Shown here: positions 1 to 6,726 of the stretch, in pieces | How positions within the stretch are numbered: position 1 is the stretch's first letter | Layout: every line of letters begins with the position of its first letter | Assembly: GCA_002451155.1 (NCBI GenBank) | Contig: DKBG01000185.1 | Span: 1,524 to 9,230, forward strand | Reading direction: 5' to 3' | Source of the DNA: Ignavibacteria bacterium UBA6906 | GTDB taxonomy: Bacteria > Bacteroidota > Ignavibacteria > UBA10030 > UBA6906 | Length of the DNA stretch: 7,707 nt | Position numbers and translations under genes: made by a program | The notes under the pieces: model-generated | Told to the model about the DNA's origin: nothing | Database searches by the model: none | What the model saw: the letters and a program-made list of their open reading frames with translations, nothing else

Positions 1-777
1 CTCTACCGTCGACAATTCCAGGGCGGCCAGAAGGGGATCATCGGGATGACGAACAACTGCGACTGGCGTGAACCGCTTACCGACTCAGAACAGGACAGGA
101 AGGCGGCGGAGCGGGCTCTTGAGTTCTTTCTTGGATGGTTCGCCGATCCACTCTATCGCGGAGACTATCCCGATGTCATGAGGGAACGGGTCGGCGAACG
201 GTTGCCGAAATTCTCCCCGGACGATGCGACGAGGATAAAGGGGTCGACTGACTTCTTCGGACTAAACCACTATACCACGATGTATGCCGCGCATGCCAGG
301 CCGGGCGAGGCCGGGAGAACGGCGCCGTTTGGAAACGGCGGAATAGCAGAAGATCAGGATGTCCAGCTCACCGTGGATCCGTCCTGGACACAGACCCAGA
401 TGGGGTGGAGCGTTGTCCCGTGGGGATGCAGGAAACTCCTTCACTGGATCCACACCCGGTATGATGCTCCTGATATTGTCATCACGGAAAATGGGTCGGC
501 CTGGGATGACCATCCGGTCGATGGACGGGTAGACGATCAACGCCGGATCGATTTCCTGCGTGACTATCTTGGCGAATGTCGGAAAGCGATAGAATCGGGG
601 GTGAAACTGAAGGGATACTTCCTCTGGTCGTTTATGGACAACTTCGAATGGGCTCTCGGATACAGCAGGCGGTTCGGGATTCATTACGTTGAGTATGCGA
701 CAGGGAAACGAATCCCGAAGAAATCGGCAGCCTGGTACGGCGAAGTCGTGAAGCGGAACGGATTGCCGCCTGAATGA
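1..777 (+). CDS. GH1 family beta-glycosidase (beta-glucosidase-like), 5'-truncated by the window edge
   Basis: Retaining glycosidase of family GH1, which hydrolyses beta-linked glucosides, galactosides or related sugars, usually in the cytoplasm. The frame is open from base 1 and the first codons (LYRRQFQGGQKGIIG) match the GH1 core, so the gene begins upstream; the ATG at 46 is internal. The visible 258 residues are the C-terminal half or more of a protein usually about 440-460 residues long. The TENG motif holds the catalytic nucleophile Glu (codon 487-489). DFFGLNHY lies before it, and WSFMDNFEWALGYSRRFGI after it is the GH1 signature that lines the glycone pocket. The acid/base Glu (NEP motif) lies outside the window. 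It ends 49 nt before the symporter gene, so the two are probably co-transcribed and the enzyme would cleave what the symporter imports. The family call is firm; substrate (glucoside, galactoside or 6-phospho sugar) is not resolved. A non-PTS transporter next door argues for unphosphorylated substrate. Confidence 0.95.
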   Translation, partial: LYRRQFQGGQKGIIGMTNNCDWREPLTDSEQDRKAAERALEFFLGWFADPLYRGDYPDVMRERVGERLPKFSPDDATRIKGSTDFFGLNHYTTMYAAHARPGEAGRTAPFGNGGIAEDQDVQLTVDPSWTQTQMGWSVVPWGCRKLLHWIHTRYDAPDIVITENGSAWDDHPVDGRVDDQRRIDFLRDYLGECRKAIESGVKLKGYFLWSFMDNFEWALGYSRRFGIHYVEYATGKRIPKKSAAWYGEVVKRNGLPPE

Positions 778-815
778 AGCAGAATCAGATCACCCCACCA
801 TCTGCAAACACCAGC

Positions 816-821
816 AGGAAG
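816..821 (+). promoter_or_regulatory. Ribosome binding site for the TTG-started symporter gene
   Basis: AGGAAG lies 5 nt before the TTG at 827. No ATG or GTG is in frame between the preceding gene and this TTG, so this purine-rich site decides the start. Confidence 0.5.
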
Positions 822-826
822 TCTGG

Positions 827-2176
827 TTGACTCTTCTCTCGCAAAAAGTCCCCGCCGGCGAAAAGATCGCCTACGGCCTCGGTGACACCGCCACGAATCT
901 GGTCTGGCGGACCCTGATGGTTTTTTTGCCGATCTTTTACACGGACGTTTTCGGACTGTCAGCGGCGGCGGTGGGAACGCTGTTGCTTGTGTGCCGGTAC
1001 TGGGACGGCATTACCGATTTTCTCATGGGCCTCCTCGCCGACCGGACAACGACCCGATGGGGAAAATTTCGCCCCTGGATTCTCTGGACGGCCCTCCCAT
1101 TCGGAGTCCTGACAGTCCTGACATTTACAGCCGTCGATCTCAGCGCAACGGGCAAACTCATCTACGCGTACATTACCTACAGCACCCTCATTATTGCCTT
1201 CACCGCGAGCAACGTCCCCTATTCCGCGTTGACGGGCGTGATGACATCCGATGCGGGGGAGCGGACCAGCATTTCATCATACCGGTTCTTCTTCGCGTTT
1301 CTGGGAGGGCTGCTCACCCAGGGCTTGAATATTCCCCTGGTGGCTGCCTTCGGTCAGGGAGATGAGGTGAAGGGCTACACGTTGACGATGATGCTATTCG
1401 CGAGCATTAGTGTCATCCTCTTCCTGGTAACGTTTGTCGGGACGAAGGAACGTGTTCAACCGGTCCTTCAGAAGTCCCCCTCAATCAGACTGGACATCAA
1501 AGATCTGTTCAGGAATCGTCCCTGGGTGATTCTCTTCTGTACCGGTCTGCTCTTTGTCACGTTCACCACCCTCAAACAGGGGGTGACGATGTATTACTTC
1601 AAATACTTTGTCGGAGACACACTGCTCGCGACGGCATTCATGACCAGCGGCCTTGTCGCCGCGATGATCGGTGCGGCGATGACTCCCTGGCTCAGCAGGA
1701 AACTCGGTAAGCAGCGGCTCATGAGCGGGTCGTTTAGCGTTGCTGCCGTCACGAGCGGTCTACTCTATCTTGCCGGCCCCGCCGATTTCTCGCTTATGTT
1801 CGGACTCAGCATGGTCACGGAATTCTCGACGGGACCGATCGTCGCGCTGTTCTTTGCCATGCTTGCGGATACGTCAGATTTTTCAGAATGGAAAACAGGC
1901 CGGCGTGCAACCGGTTTGACGTTCTCAGCGGGAACCCTCTCGTTCAAGTTCGGAACCGGCATGGCTGGGGCGATGACCGGATGGATCCTGACGTCTGTCG
2001 GGTATATAGCGAACGCCGCCCAGACGGAGGGGTCGCTCCTGGGGATCAGACTGCTGATCAGCCTCATCCCGGCCGTGGTCGCCCTGATCGCGATGGGAGT
2101 ATTTCGTCTGTATACGCTCGATGAGGCGCTTCTCGAACGGATTGGAGCAGACCTTGCAGAAAAGCATTCCTCCTGA
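827..2176 (+). CDS. GPH family (MelB-like) cation:sugar/glycoside symporter
   Basis: Inner-membrane secondary transporter of the glycoside-pentoside-hexuronide family (MFS fold), which takes up di/oligosaccharides, glycosides or glucuronides with Na+ or H+. At 449 residues it has the usual family length and about 12 hydrophobic segments. Family marks: GLGD near residue 20, the WDGITD loop (D60, D64) leading into ADRTTTRWGKFRPW (71-84), SNVPYSAL (128-135), and ADTSDFSEWKTGRR (347-360) before K374. D20, D60, D64 and K374 fall where MelB has D19, D55, D59 and K377, which form its cation/sugar site, so coupling to Na+ or H+ is likely. The start is TTG with an AGGAAG site; the next candidate starts would cut into the first conserved motif. 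It lies between a GH1 gene and exported glycan-active proteins, which fits uptake of the sugar they release. The substrate is unknown; beta-glycosides are the simplest guess from the GH1 neighbour. Confidence 0.93.
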   Translation: MTLLSQKVPAGEKIAYGLGDTATNLVWRTLMVFLPIFYTDVFGLSAAAVGTLLLVCRYWDGITDFLMGLLADRTTTRWGKFRPWILWTALPFGVLTVLTFTAVDLSATGKLIYAYITYSTLIIAFTASNVPYSALTGVMTSDAGERTSISSYRFFFAFLGGLLTQGLNIPLVAAFGQGDEVKGYTLTMMLFASISVILFLVTFVGTKERVQPVLQKSPSIRLDIKDLFRNRPWVILFCTGLLFVTFTTLKQGVTMYYFKYFVGDTLLATAFMTSGLVAAMIGAAMTPWLSRKLGKQRLMSGSFSVAAVTSGLLYLAGPADFSLMFGLSMVTEFSTGPIVALFFAMLADTSDFSEWKTGRRATGLTFSAGTLSFKFGTGMAGAMTGWILTSVGYIANAAQTEGSLLGIRLLISLIPAVVALIAMGVFRLYTLDEALLERIGADLAEKHSS

Positions 2177-3416
2177 ATACCCTGGATACGCCGGGTTGCG
2201 TGTCCGGCCTGCACCAGCGCTTCGCCTGTTCACGTTGCTCTCCGGTGCCTTCCTTGCCTTCGTTGTTTTCCCCGCCCGTTCGCAGGACCATCGAGGGTCC
2301 GCGGGCAAGCCGATCGTCGTCCGCCAACTCAGTATTTATGAATCACGGGGGGAGTACTGCGCCTGGCCATCGCTGGCTCGCGCGAAGGATGGGAGCCTCA
2401 TCGTGCTTTTCACAAAATCGGAGGAACACCTCGGACCGGATGGTGCCATCCTTCTCAGCCGCTCGACAGACAACGGAAATAGCTGGCTCCCGCCGATCGT
2501 TGTCCTTGATTCTCCCATCGATGACCGGGAATCCGGGGTCACGCTCCTCAACGACGGCCGAATCCTTGGCCATTTCTGGTCCACTTTCCATACACGGGAA
2601 TCGTACAAATCCCTGCCGGTGGATGCGTACGAACATGCCCTGCTCGAACGATGGATCCGGTTCGTCGAGACGCCGGAATATCGAGGGGCAAAGGGACTCG
2701 AAGGTGCCTGGTCGGCGCTATCGACTGACGGTGGACGGACCTGGTCTCTGCGTACTCCCGGACATGACTCTGTTCACGGCGGTATCGAACTGTCGGGCGG
2801 AGGTCTGCTGGTGGCATCCTATCGAAAGACCAGAGACAGCATAGCCGTCCACGCGGCAGAATCGGCTGACGGAGTCTGGCGGCAGATCGCAACAGTACCT
2901 TCCCCCGATCCGGACAGTGTGCGGTTCGGCGAGCCGCATATTCTTCAGCTCCCCACCGGCCGGGTGATCATGCTGATCCGCGCAACCACAAAACCGTACA
3001 ATGACCAGGATCCGCGGTGCGTTCTCTGGGAGACGTATTCGGATGATGACGGCCGTAGCTGGGCAAAACCCTTTGCCACTCCCCTCTGGGGATTTCCGCC
3101 GCACTGTCTGCTGCTTTCGGACGGAAGGGTCCTCTGTACGTATGGATACCGGCGTGCCCCCTTCGGCCAGCGTGCGTGCCTGAGCGAAGACGGCATTAGC
3201 TGGCGGGTTGAGGATGAATTAGTTCTGAGGGATGATGCCCCGAATGGGGACCTGGGGTATCCGGCGTCAGTCGAACTGGAACCGGGTACTGTTCTGACTG
3301 TGTATTATCAGCCGAATGTTCCCCCCGGAACGGTCCAGCGGATGAAGCCACCAGATCCCGGCCGCACCAAGCCCGGAATTCTCGGAACCGTCTGGAGGGT
3401 ACCGCCCCGCAAGTAG
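2121..3416 (+). CDS. Exported sialidase-fold (BNR/Asp-box) protein, probable glycoside hydrolase of unknown specificity
   Basis: Predicted six-bladed beta-propeller of the sialidase superfamily (BNR_2-like), exported by a signal sequence (hydrophobic core about residues 35-50, FPARSQ as likely cleavage area). Asp boxes (S-x-D-x-G-x-x-W) lie at 115-122, 201-208 and 307-314, with a shortened one at 355-361. By order along the chain, E271 (GEPHI), R287 (MLIRA), R344 (YGYR) and Y395/Y396 could match the Glu, second and third Arg, and Tyr of GH33 sialidases. The N-terminal F/Y-R-I-P motif with the first Arg is not visible; that area reads YCAWPSLARAKDG, and a DDRESG motif (134-139) follows. A true sialidase is therefore doubtful. 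The start is uncertain. ATG 2121, used here, overlaps the symporter by 56 nt and gives a long n-region. TTG 2154 has GGAG 6 nt upstream, and TTG 2196 gives the most ordinary signal peptide but a weak ribosome site. Residue numbers use 2121. Confidence 0.85.
   Translation: MRRFSNGLEQTLQKSIPPEYPGYAGLRVRPAPALRLFTLLSGAFLAFVVFPARSQDHRGSAGKPIVVRQLSIYESRGEYCAWPSLARAKDGSLIVLFTKSEEHLGPDGAILLSRSTDNGNSWLPPIVVLDSPIDDRESGVTLLNDGRILGHFWSTFHTRESYKSLPVDAYEHALLERWIRFVETPEYRGAKGLEGAWSALSTDGGRTWSLRTPGHDSVHGGIELSGGGLLVASYRKTRDSIAVHAAESADGVWRQIATVPSPDPDSVRFGEPHILQLPTGRVIMLIRATTKPYNDQDPRCVLWETYSDDDGRSWAKPFATPLWGFPPHCLLLSDGRVLCTYGYRRAPFGQRACLSEDGISWRVEDELVLRDDAPNGDLGYPASVELEPGTVLTVYYQPNVPPGTVQRMKPPDPGRTKPGILGTVWRVPPRK
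2144..2147 (+). promoter_or_regulatory. Possible ribosome binding site for an alternative TTG start at 2154
   Basis: GGAG ends 6 nt before an in-frame TTG at 2154, inside the end of the symporter gene. It is the best-placed Shine-Dalgarno match among the three candidate starts of the sialidase-fold gene and would imply translational coupling to the symporter. It is short and could be chance. Confidence 0.3.
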
Positions 3417-3437
3417 CGGGCAAGGACAAGAGAGAGC

Positions 3438-4937
3438 GTGCGAGGAAAGGATGACCTGCCAGTGAAAACCCATTCCGTGTGTTGGCCTCTCCCCGCGGTG
3501 GCCGCAATCCTGATCCTGCTGCCGGCGGTGAGAGTAGCCGCCCCATCCGGGAAAGGAGAACCGATCAACCTCGGTTCCAGGCGTGAACTCTTCGTGGACC
3601 GGTATATGATTGACACGCTGGTCAACGCCTGCCTCCGGCTCCATCAGCCGCACCGGGAAGGCGTTGCCCTCCGGTTTGACCGGTCATGGGAAGGAAAGTT
3701 CTCAGGATATATCACGGTGATAAAGGATGCCGGAGTGTACCGGATGTATTATCGCGGATTGCCGCGGATCACGTCAGCCGGAGATTCCTCCGCGGTCACC
3801 TGTTACGCGGAGTCACGCGACGGAATATCCTGGACAAAACCGGATCTTGGACTCTGCTCTATCGATGGGAGTTTTGGGAACAACGTGATTCTCGCGAATC
3901 AGAGCAGGTTCAGCCACAATTTCTCTCCATTTCTCGACACACATCCAGGCACTCCATCGGCGGAAAGATTCAAGGCGATTGCCGGCGACGAACGCTCAGG
4001 GCTGGTTGCCTTCGTCTCAGCGGACGGAATACGGTGGCACAGAATGCGTCCCGAACCGATCATAACAGATGGGATGTTCGACTCACAGAACGTTGCATTC
4101 TGGTCTGAGTCGGAAGGCAAATATTGCTGCTATTTTCGCACCTGGACCGGCAAGGGTTATACCGGGTTTCGGACGATCAGCCGGACGACCTCCGATGATT
4201 TTCTTCACTGGACGGATCCGGTACGGATGACGTTCGGGAATACACCGTGGGAGCATTTGTACACCAATGCGACGCAGCCATACTTCCGCGCACCGCATAT
4301 CTACATTGCACTTCCGAAGCGGTTCTTTCCGGATCGGGCGGCACTGCCGGCTGAAGCGGCCATGTCGCTGGTGAGCGATTCCGCGTACGGGGTTGCGTCA
4401 AGCGACGCTGTGTTGATGAGCGCGCGCGGGGGAGACCGGTATGACCGGACGTTCATGGAGGCCTTCATTCCTCCCGGCCCGGATCCTGCTGACTGGGTTG
4501 CGCGAGACAATACGCCCGCGCTGGGGATTGTTCCGGGGAATATGCGGGAACTGTTTCTGTATCGCCTTTCACACTACGCTCAATCGACTTCGCATGTTAC
4601 CCGCTATACGCTCCGGCTCGACGGCTTCGTTTCTGTCCGTGCTCCCTACCGGGGCGGGGAAATGACGACGCGTCCATTCACATTCGACGGCCGGGAACTC
4701 GAGATCAACTATTCCACCTCCGCGGCTGGGTGGATCCGGGTGGAGATTCAGGATCAACAGGGGAATCCGCTTCCGGGATTCTCCGGAGAGGAGAACCCGG
4801 AGATGATCGGGGATGAAATTGCCAGGATTGTCCGATGGAAAGAAGAGTCAGATGTGAGTGCACTTGCCGGATCAACCGTGCGGCTCAGGTTTCTGATGAA
4901 GGACGCGGATCTCTATTCGTTCCGGTTCCGGGAGTAG
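3438..4937 (+). CDS. Exported LFVD-type protein, putative five-bladed beta-propeller glycosidase-like with C-terminal beta-sandwich; uncharacterised family
   Basis: Exported protein of 499 residues without an assigned reaction. Residues 11-36 look like a signal peptide (core AVAAILILLPAV). The mature part opens with RELFVDRYMID (49-59), a start I associate with a widespread uncharacterised family in glycan-degrading bacteria. Repeated blade-like units follow: YRMYYRG (101-107), SRDGISW (126-132), SADGIRW (194-200), SDDFLHW (252-258), and QPYFRAPHIYIALPKRFFP (280-298). The pattern recalls the five-bladed folds of GH32/GH43/GH130-type enzymes, but I cannot name catalytic acids with confidence. 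From about residue 396 (GFVSV, TRPFTFDG, LRF, LYSFRF) the chain looks like a beta-sandwich, possibly carbohydrate-binding. It starts 21 nt after the sialidase-fold gene, so the two are probably one operon. The start used is GTG 3438; GTG 3462, behind AGGAAAGG at 3443-3450, gives a shorter, more ordinary signal peptide and is just as likely. An alternative is a non-catalytic glycan-binding lectin. Confidence 0.82.
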   Translation: MRGKDDLPVKTHSVCWPLPAVAAILILLPAVRVAAPSGKGEPINLGSRRELFVDRYMIDTLVNACLRLHQPHREGVALRFDRSWEGKFSGYITVIKDAGVYRMYYRGLPRITSAGDSSAVTCYAESRDGISWTKPDLGLCSIDGSFGNNVILANQSRFSHNFSPFLDTHPGTPSAERFKAIAGDERSGLVAFVSADGIRWHRMRPEPIITDGMFDSQNVAFWSESEGKYCCYFRTWTGKGYTGFRTISRTTSDDFLHWTDPVRMTFGNTPWEHLYTNATQPYFRAPHIYIALPKRFFPDRAALPAEAAMSLVSDSAYGVASSDAVLMSARGGDRYDRTFMEAFIPPGPDPADWVARDNTPALGIVPGNMRELFLYRLSHYAQSTSHVTRYTLRLDGFVSVRAPYRGGEMTTRPFTFDGRELEINYSTSAAGWIRVEIQDQQGNPLPGFSGEENPEMIGDEIARIVRWKEESDVSALAGSTVRLRFLMKDADLYSFRFRE

Positions 4938-5050
4938 GCGGATTGGCTGATTGACGTCCTCGGTCGCGGTTCCATTGTGCAATCGTCCGTCGGGAGTATG
5001 CAGTCATCTCTGTGAGAACAACCAACCCTGTTACCTTGAGAATCCACTAA

Positions 5051-5055
5051 GGGAG
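5051..5055 (+). promoter_or_regulatory. Ribosome binding site fixing the serine hydrolase start at ATG 5064
   Basis: GGGAG lies 8 nt before ATG 5064. An in-frame GTG at 5055 overlaps this site and has no better signal of its own, so ATG 5064 is preferred. Confidence 0.6.
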
Positions 5056-5063
5056 TGTGTGCG

Positions 5064-6620
5064 ATGCGTTCCCGATACCGACTGTTCGTGCTGCTTTTCA
5101 TCTTCCTGCCCGTCGTTCTGCCGGCGCAGACGCCCCCACCGGCCGATCTGGATACGTATGTCGAAGCAGTCAGACGCCAGTTTGAGGTCCCGGGTCTATC
5201 TGTGGCGATTGTCAAAGACGGGCAATGTGTCCTTGCGAAGGGGTATGGCGTACGGCGGATCGGGTCGACGGATCGTGTGGATGGACAGACCCTCTTCGGC
5301 ATTGCCTCGAATACGAAAGCGTTCACCGCGACCGCGATTGCGCTTCTCGTCGAGGAGGGCCGCCTCCGATGGGATGCACCGGTCGTGCGTTATCTTCCCT
5401 GGTTCCGGCTCTCCGATCCGTATGTCACCGACCACCTGAGCGTCCGTGATCTGCTTGTGCACCGGAGCGGACTCGGCCTGGGTGCCGGGGATTTGCTCTG
5501 GTGGCCTCCGTCAACCTACACACGGAGGGAAATCGCGGAGAGGCTGCGGTATCTCCCGCTTGCCACGAGCTTTCGCAGTACCTATGCCTACGACAATGTG
5601 CTCTATTCGGTGGCCGGCGAGCTGATCGAAAGTGTGACCGGACAGAGCTGGGAAGATTTTGTCAGTTCGAGAATCCTCGCACCGGCCGGCATGAGTGCAA
5701 GTTCGGTCCGTCATTCAGATGCCGAACGGTCGGGGAATGTCGCCAGGCCCCATGCGGTCGTCGACGGAAGGGTGGCGGAGGTGAAGCCGTTTACCAGCGA
5801 TCTGACCAACCCGGCGGGGGGAATTAATTCCTGCGCGGCGGATATGGCGAAGTGGTTGATCCTCCAGCTTGACTCGGGCCGGACGGTTGATGGATCAAGA
5901 TTGTATACTCAGGGAACGGCGCGGGAACTCTGGACGATCGTCACGCCGGTTCCGATAGGCGATGGAGCCCCTGAGCTCCGCGCGATTCGTCCAAATTTCA
6001 ACGGGTACGCTCTTGGATTCAATGTGCGGGACTACAGGGGGAGGAAGCTCGTCACGCACACCGGCGGATTGCCCGGGTATGTGTCCCGGGTGATGCTCGT
6101 CCCGGGCGAGAGGCTCGGGGTCGCCGTGCTGACGAACCAGGAAGAGGGCGCGGCATTTGACGCGATCACATATCATCTGCTTGACCACTATCTGAAAGCC
6201 CCGGAGACAGACTGGATATCAGCGTACAAGCGGGTGAACCTGCGTCGGGATTCCGTGGTGGCGGCGAACGATGCGGCAACCCTGGCTGGACGGGACAGTC
6301 TTTCCCGGCCCTCGCTTCCGCTCGAGCGGTACGCGGGCACCTACACGGATGCATGGTACGGGGATATCCGTATAGCGTTCGAGTCCGGACGGCTTGTGAT
6401 GACATTTAGCAAGTCTCCTGACCTGAGTGGGGACCTCGTCCACTGGCAGCATGACACATTTGTTGTCCGCTGGTACGATCGGGAATTGCGTGCGGACGCC
6501 TTCGTGACATTTGCCCTGAACCCGGACGGGAGCATAGAGCGTGCGAGGATGAAGGCTGTTTCCCCCGCCACGGATTTCAGTTTTGATTTCCAGGACCTTC
6601 TGCTGATTCCTGCCCCCTGA
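5064..6620 (+). CDS. Exported class C beta-lactamase-like serine hydrolase with DUF3471-like C-terminal domain
   Basis: Serine hydrolase of the penicillin-binding/class C beta-lactamase fold (PF00144 type), 518 residues. An N-terminal signal peptide runs to about A21 (LPVVLPA, then QTPPP), so it acts in the periplasm or outside. The three active-site motifs are present: S82-N-T-K85 (nucleophile and general base), Y176-D-N178, and H332-T-G334 in place of KTG. The H-x-G form is common in esterases and D-aminopeptidase-like members and less so in true AmpC enzymes. Residues about 418-518 (LPLERYAGTYTDAWYGDI onward, ending before IPAP) look like the lipocalin-like DUF3471 domain often fused to such hydrolases. 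The start is ATG 5064, chosen for its GGGAG site. It lies 126 nt after the LFVD gene on the same strand and could be the last gene of that group or a separate unit. Esterase/transacylase or peptidase activity is more likely than antibiotic resistance; the substrate is unknown. Confidence 0.92.
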   Translation: MRSRYRLFVLLFIFLPVVLPAQTPPPADLDTYVEAVRRQFEVPGLSVAIVKDGQCVLAKGYGVRRIGSTDRVDGQTLFGIASNTKAFTATAIALLVEEGRLRWDAPVVRYLPWFRLSDPYVTDHLSVRDLLVHRSGLGLGAGDLLWWPPSTYTRREIAERLRYLPLATSFRSTYAYDNVLYSVAGELIESVTGQSWEDFVSSRILAPAGMSASSVRHSDAERSGNVARPHAVVDGRVAEVKPFTSDLTNPAGGINSCAADMAKWLILQLDSGRTVDGSRLYTQGTARELWTIVTPVPIGDGAPELRAIRPNFNGYALGFNVRDYRGRKLVTHTGGLPGYVSRVMLVPGERLGVAVLTNQEEGAAFDAITYHLLDHYLKAPETDWISAYKRVNLRRDSVVAANDAATLAGRDSLSRPSLPLERYAGTYTDAWYGDIRIAFESGRLVMTFSKSPDLSGDLVHWQHDTFVVRWYDRELRADAFVTFALNPDGSIERARMKAVSPATDFSFDFQDLLLIPAP

Positions 6621-6638
6621 CTCTCAGGCCGGAGGGCA
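6611..6638 (+). terminator. Possible weak hairpin/terminator across the serine hydrolase stop codon
   Basis: TGCCC (6611-6615) pairs with GGGCA (6634-6638), and inside it CCTGA (6616-6620) pairs with TCAGG (6624-6628) around a CTC loop, leaving a 5-nt bulge (6629-6633). The run after it holds only GTTTG, not a proper T tract, so an intrinsic terminator is only a possibility. A break in transcription here would agree with a fresh promoter for the next gene. Confidence 0.25.
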
Positions 6639-6643
6639 ACTGT

Positions 6644-6672
6644 TTGCATCTCGGTGCTCGAGTTGGTACATT
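6644..6672 (+). promoter_or_regulatory. Putative sigma70-like promoter of the efflux adaptor gene
   Basis: TTGCAT (6644-6649) and TACATT (6667-6672) are separated by 17 nt. The -35 matches 3 of 6 consensus bases and the -10 matches 4 of 6. The match is modest, but the position in the only gap ahead of the adaptor gene, the exact spacing and the overlap with a palindrome raise its value. Transcription would start near 6679, giving a leader of about 48 nt. Confidence 0.35.
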
Positions 6673-6692
6673 AAGAGGATTTCTTGATGTAC
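6666..6692. promoter_or_regulatory. 27-nt imperfect palindrome, probable repressor operator
   Basis: An inverted repeat is centred on base 6679. The outer arms GTACAT (6666-6671) and ATGTAC (6687-6692) match perfectly; after one mismatch, AAGA (6673-6676) pairs with TCTT (6682-6685). Ten of the 13 symmetric positions are complementary. It covers the putative -10 and the expected transcription start of the adaptor gene. No T tract follows, so it is not a usual terminator. Efflux operons are often controlled by TetR or MarR type repressors bound to such sites; the regulator is not in the window. A role as an mRNA hairpin cannot be excluded. Confidence 0.5.
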
Positions 6693-6726
6693 AGTCCTCA
6701 ACCCTCTCACACGACACCATCGGTCA

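Noticed and set aside
262..684. A 140-codon open frame on the minus strand inside the GH1 gene, and similar minus-strand frames throughout the window
   Set aside because: They lie antisense to well-supported genes, show no recognisable domains, and are the frames expected in G+C-rich coding DNA.
786..804. A CAGAT/ATCTG 5-bp stem with a 9-nt loop after the GH1 stop, considered as a terminator
   Set aside because: The stem is short and A/T-containing, no T tract follows, and the next gene starts only 22 nt later.
4951..4979. TTGACG with a candidate -10 17 nt later, considered as a promoter for the serine hydrolase
   Set aside because: The -35 is good, but the hexamer at 4974-4979 (ATTGTG) is a poor -10, and no better one is found at 16-18 nt. 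The 126-nt gap may still hold a promoter of another type.
4974..4983. ATTGTGCAAT as a small palindromic site
   Set aside because: It has only 4-bp arms with a mismatched centre and no extension outward; it is expected by chance.
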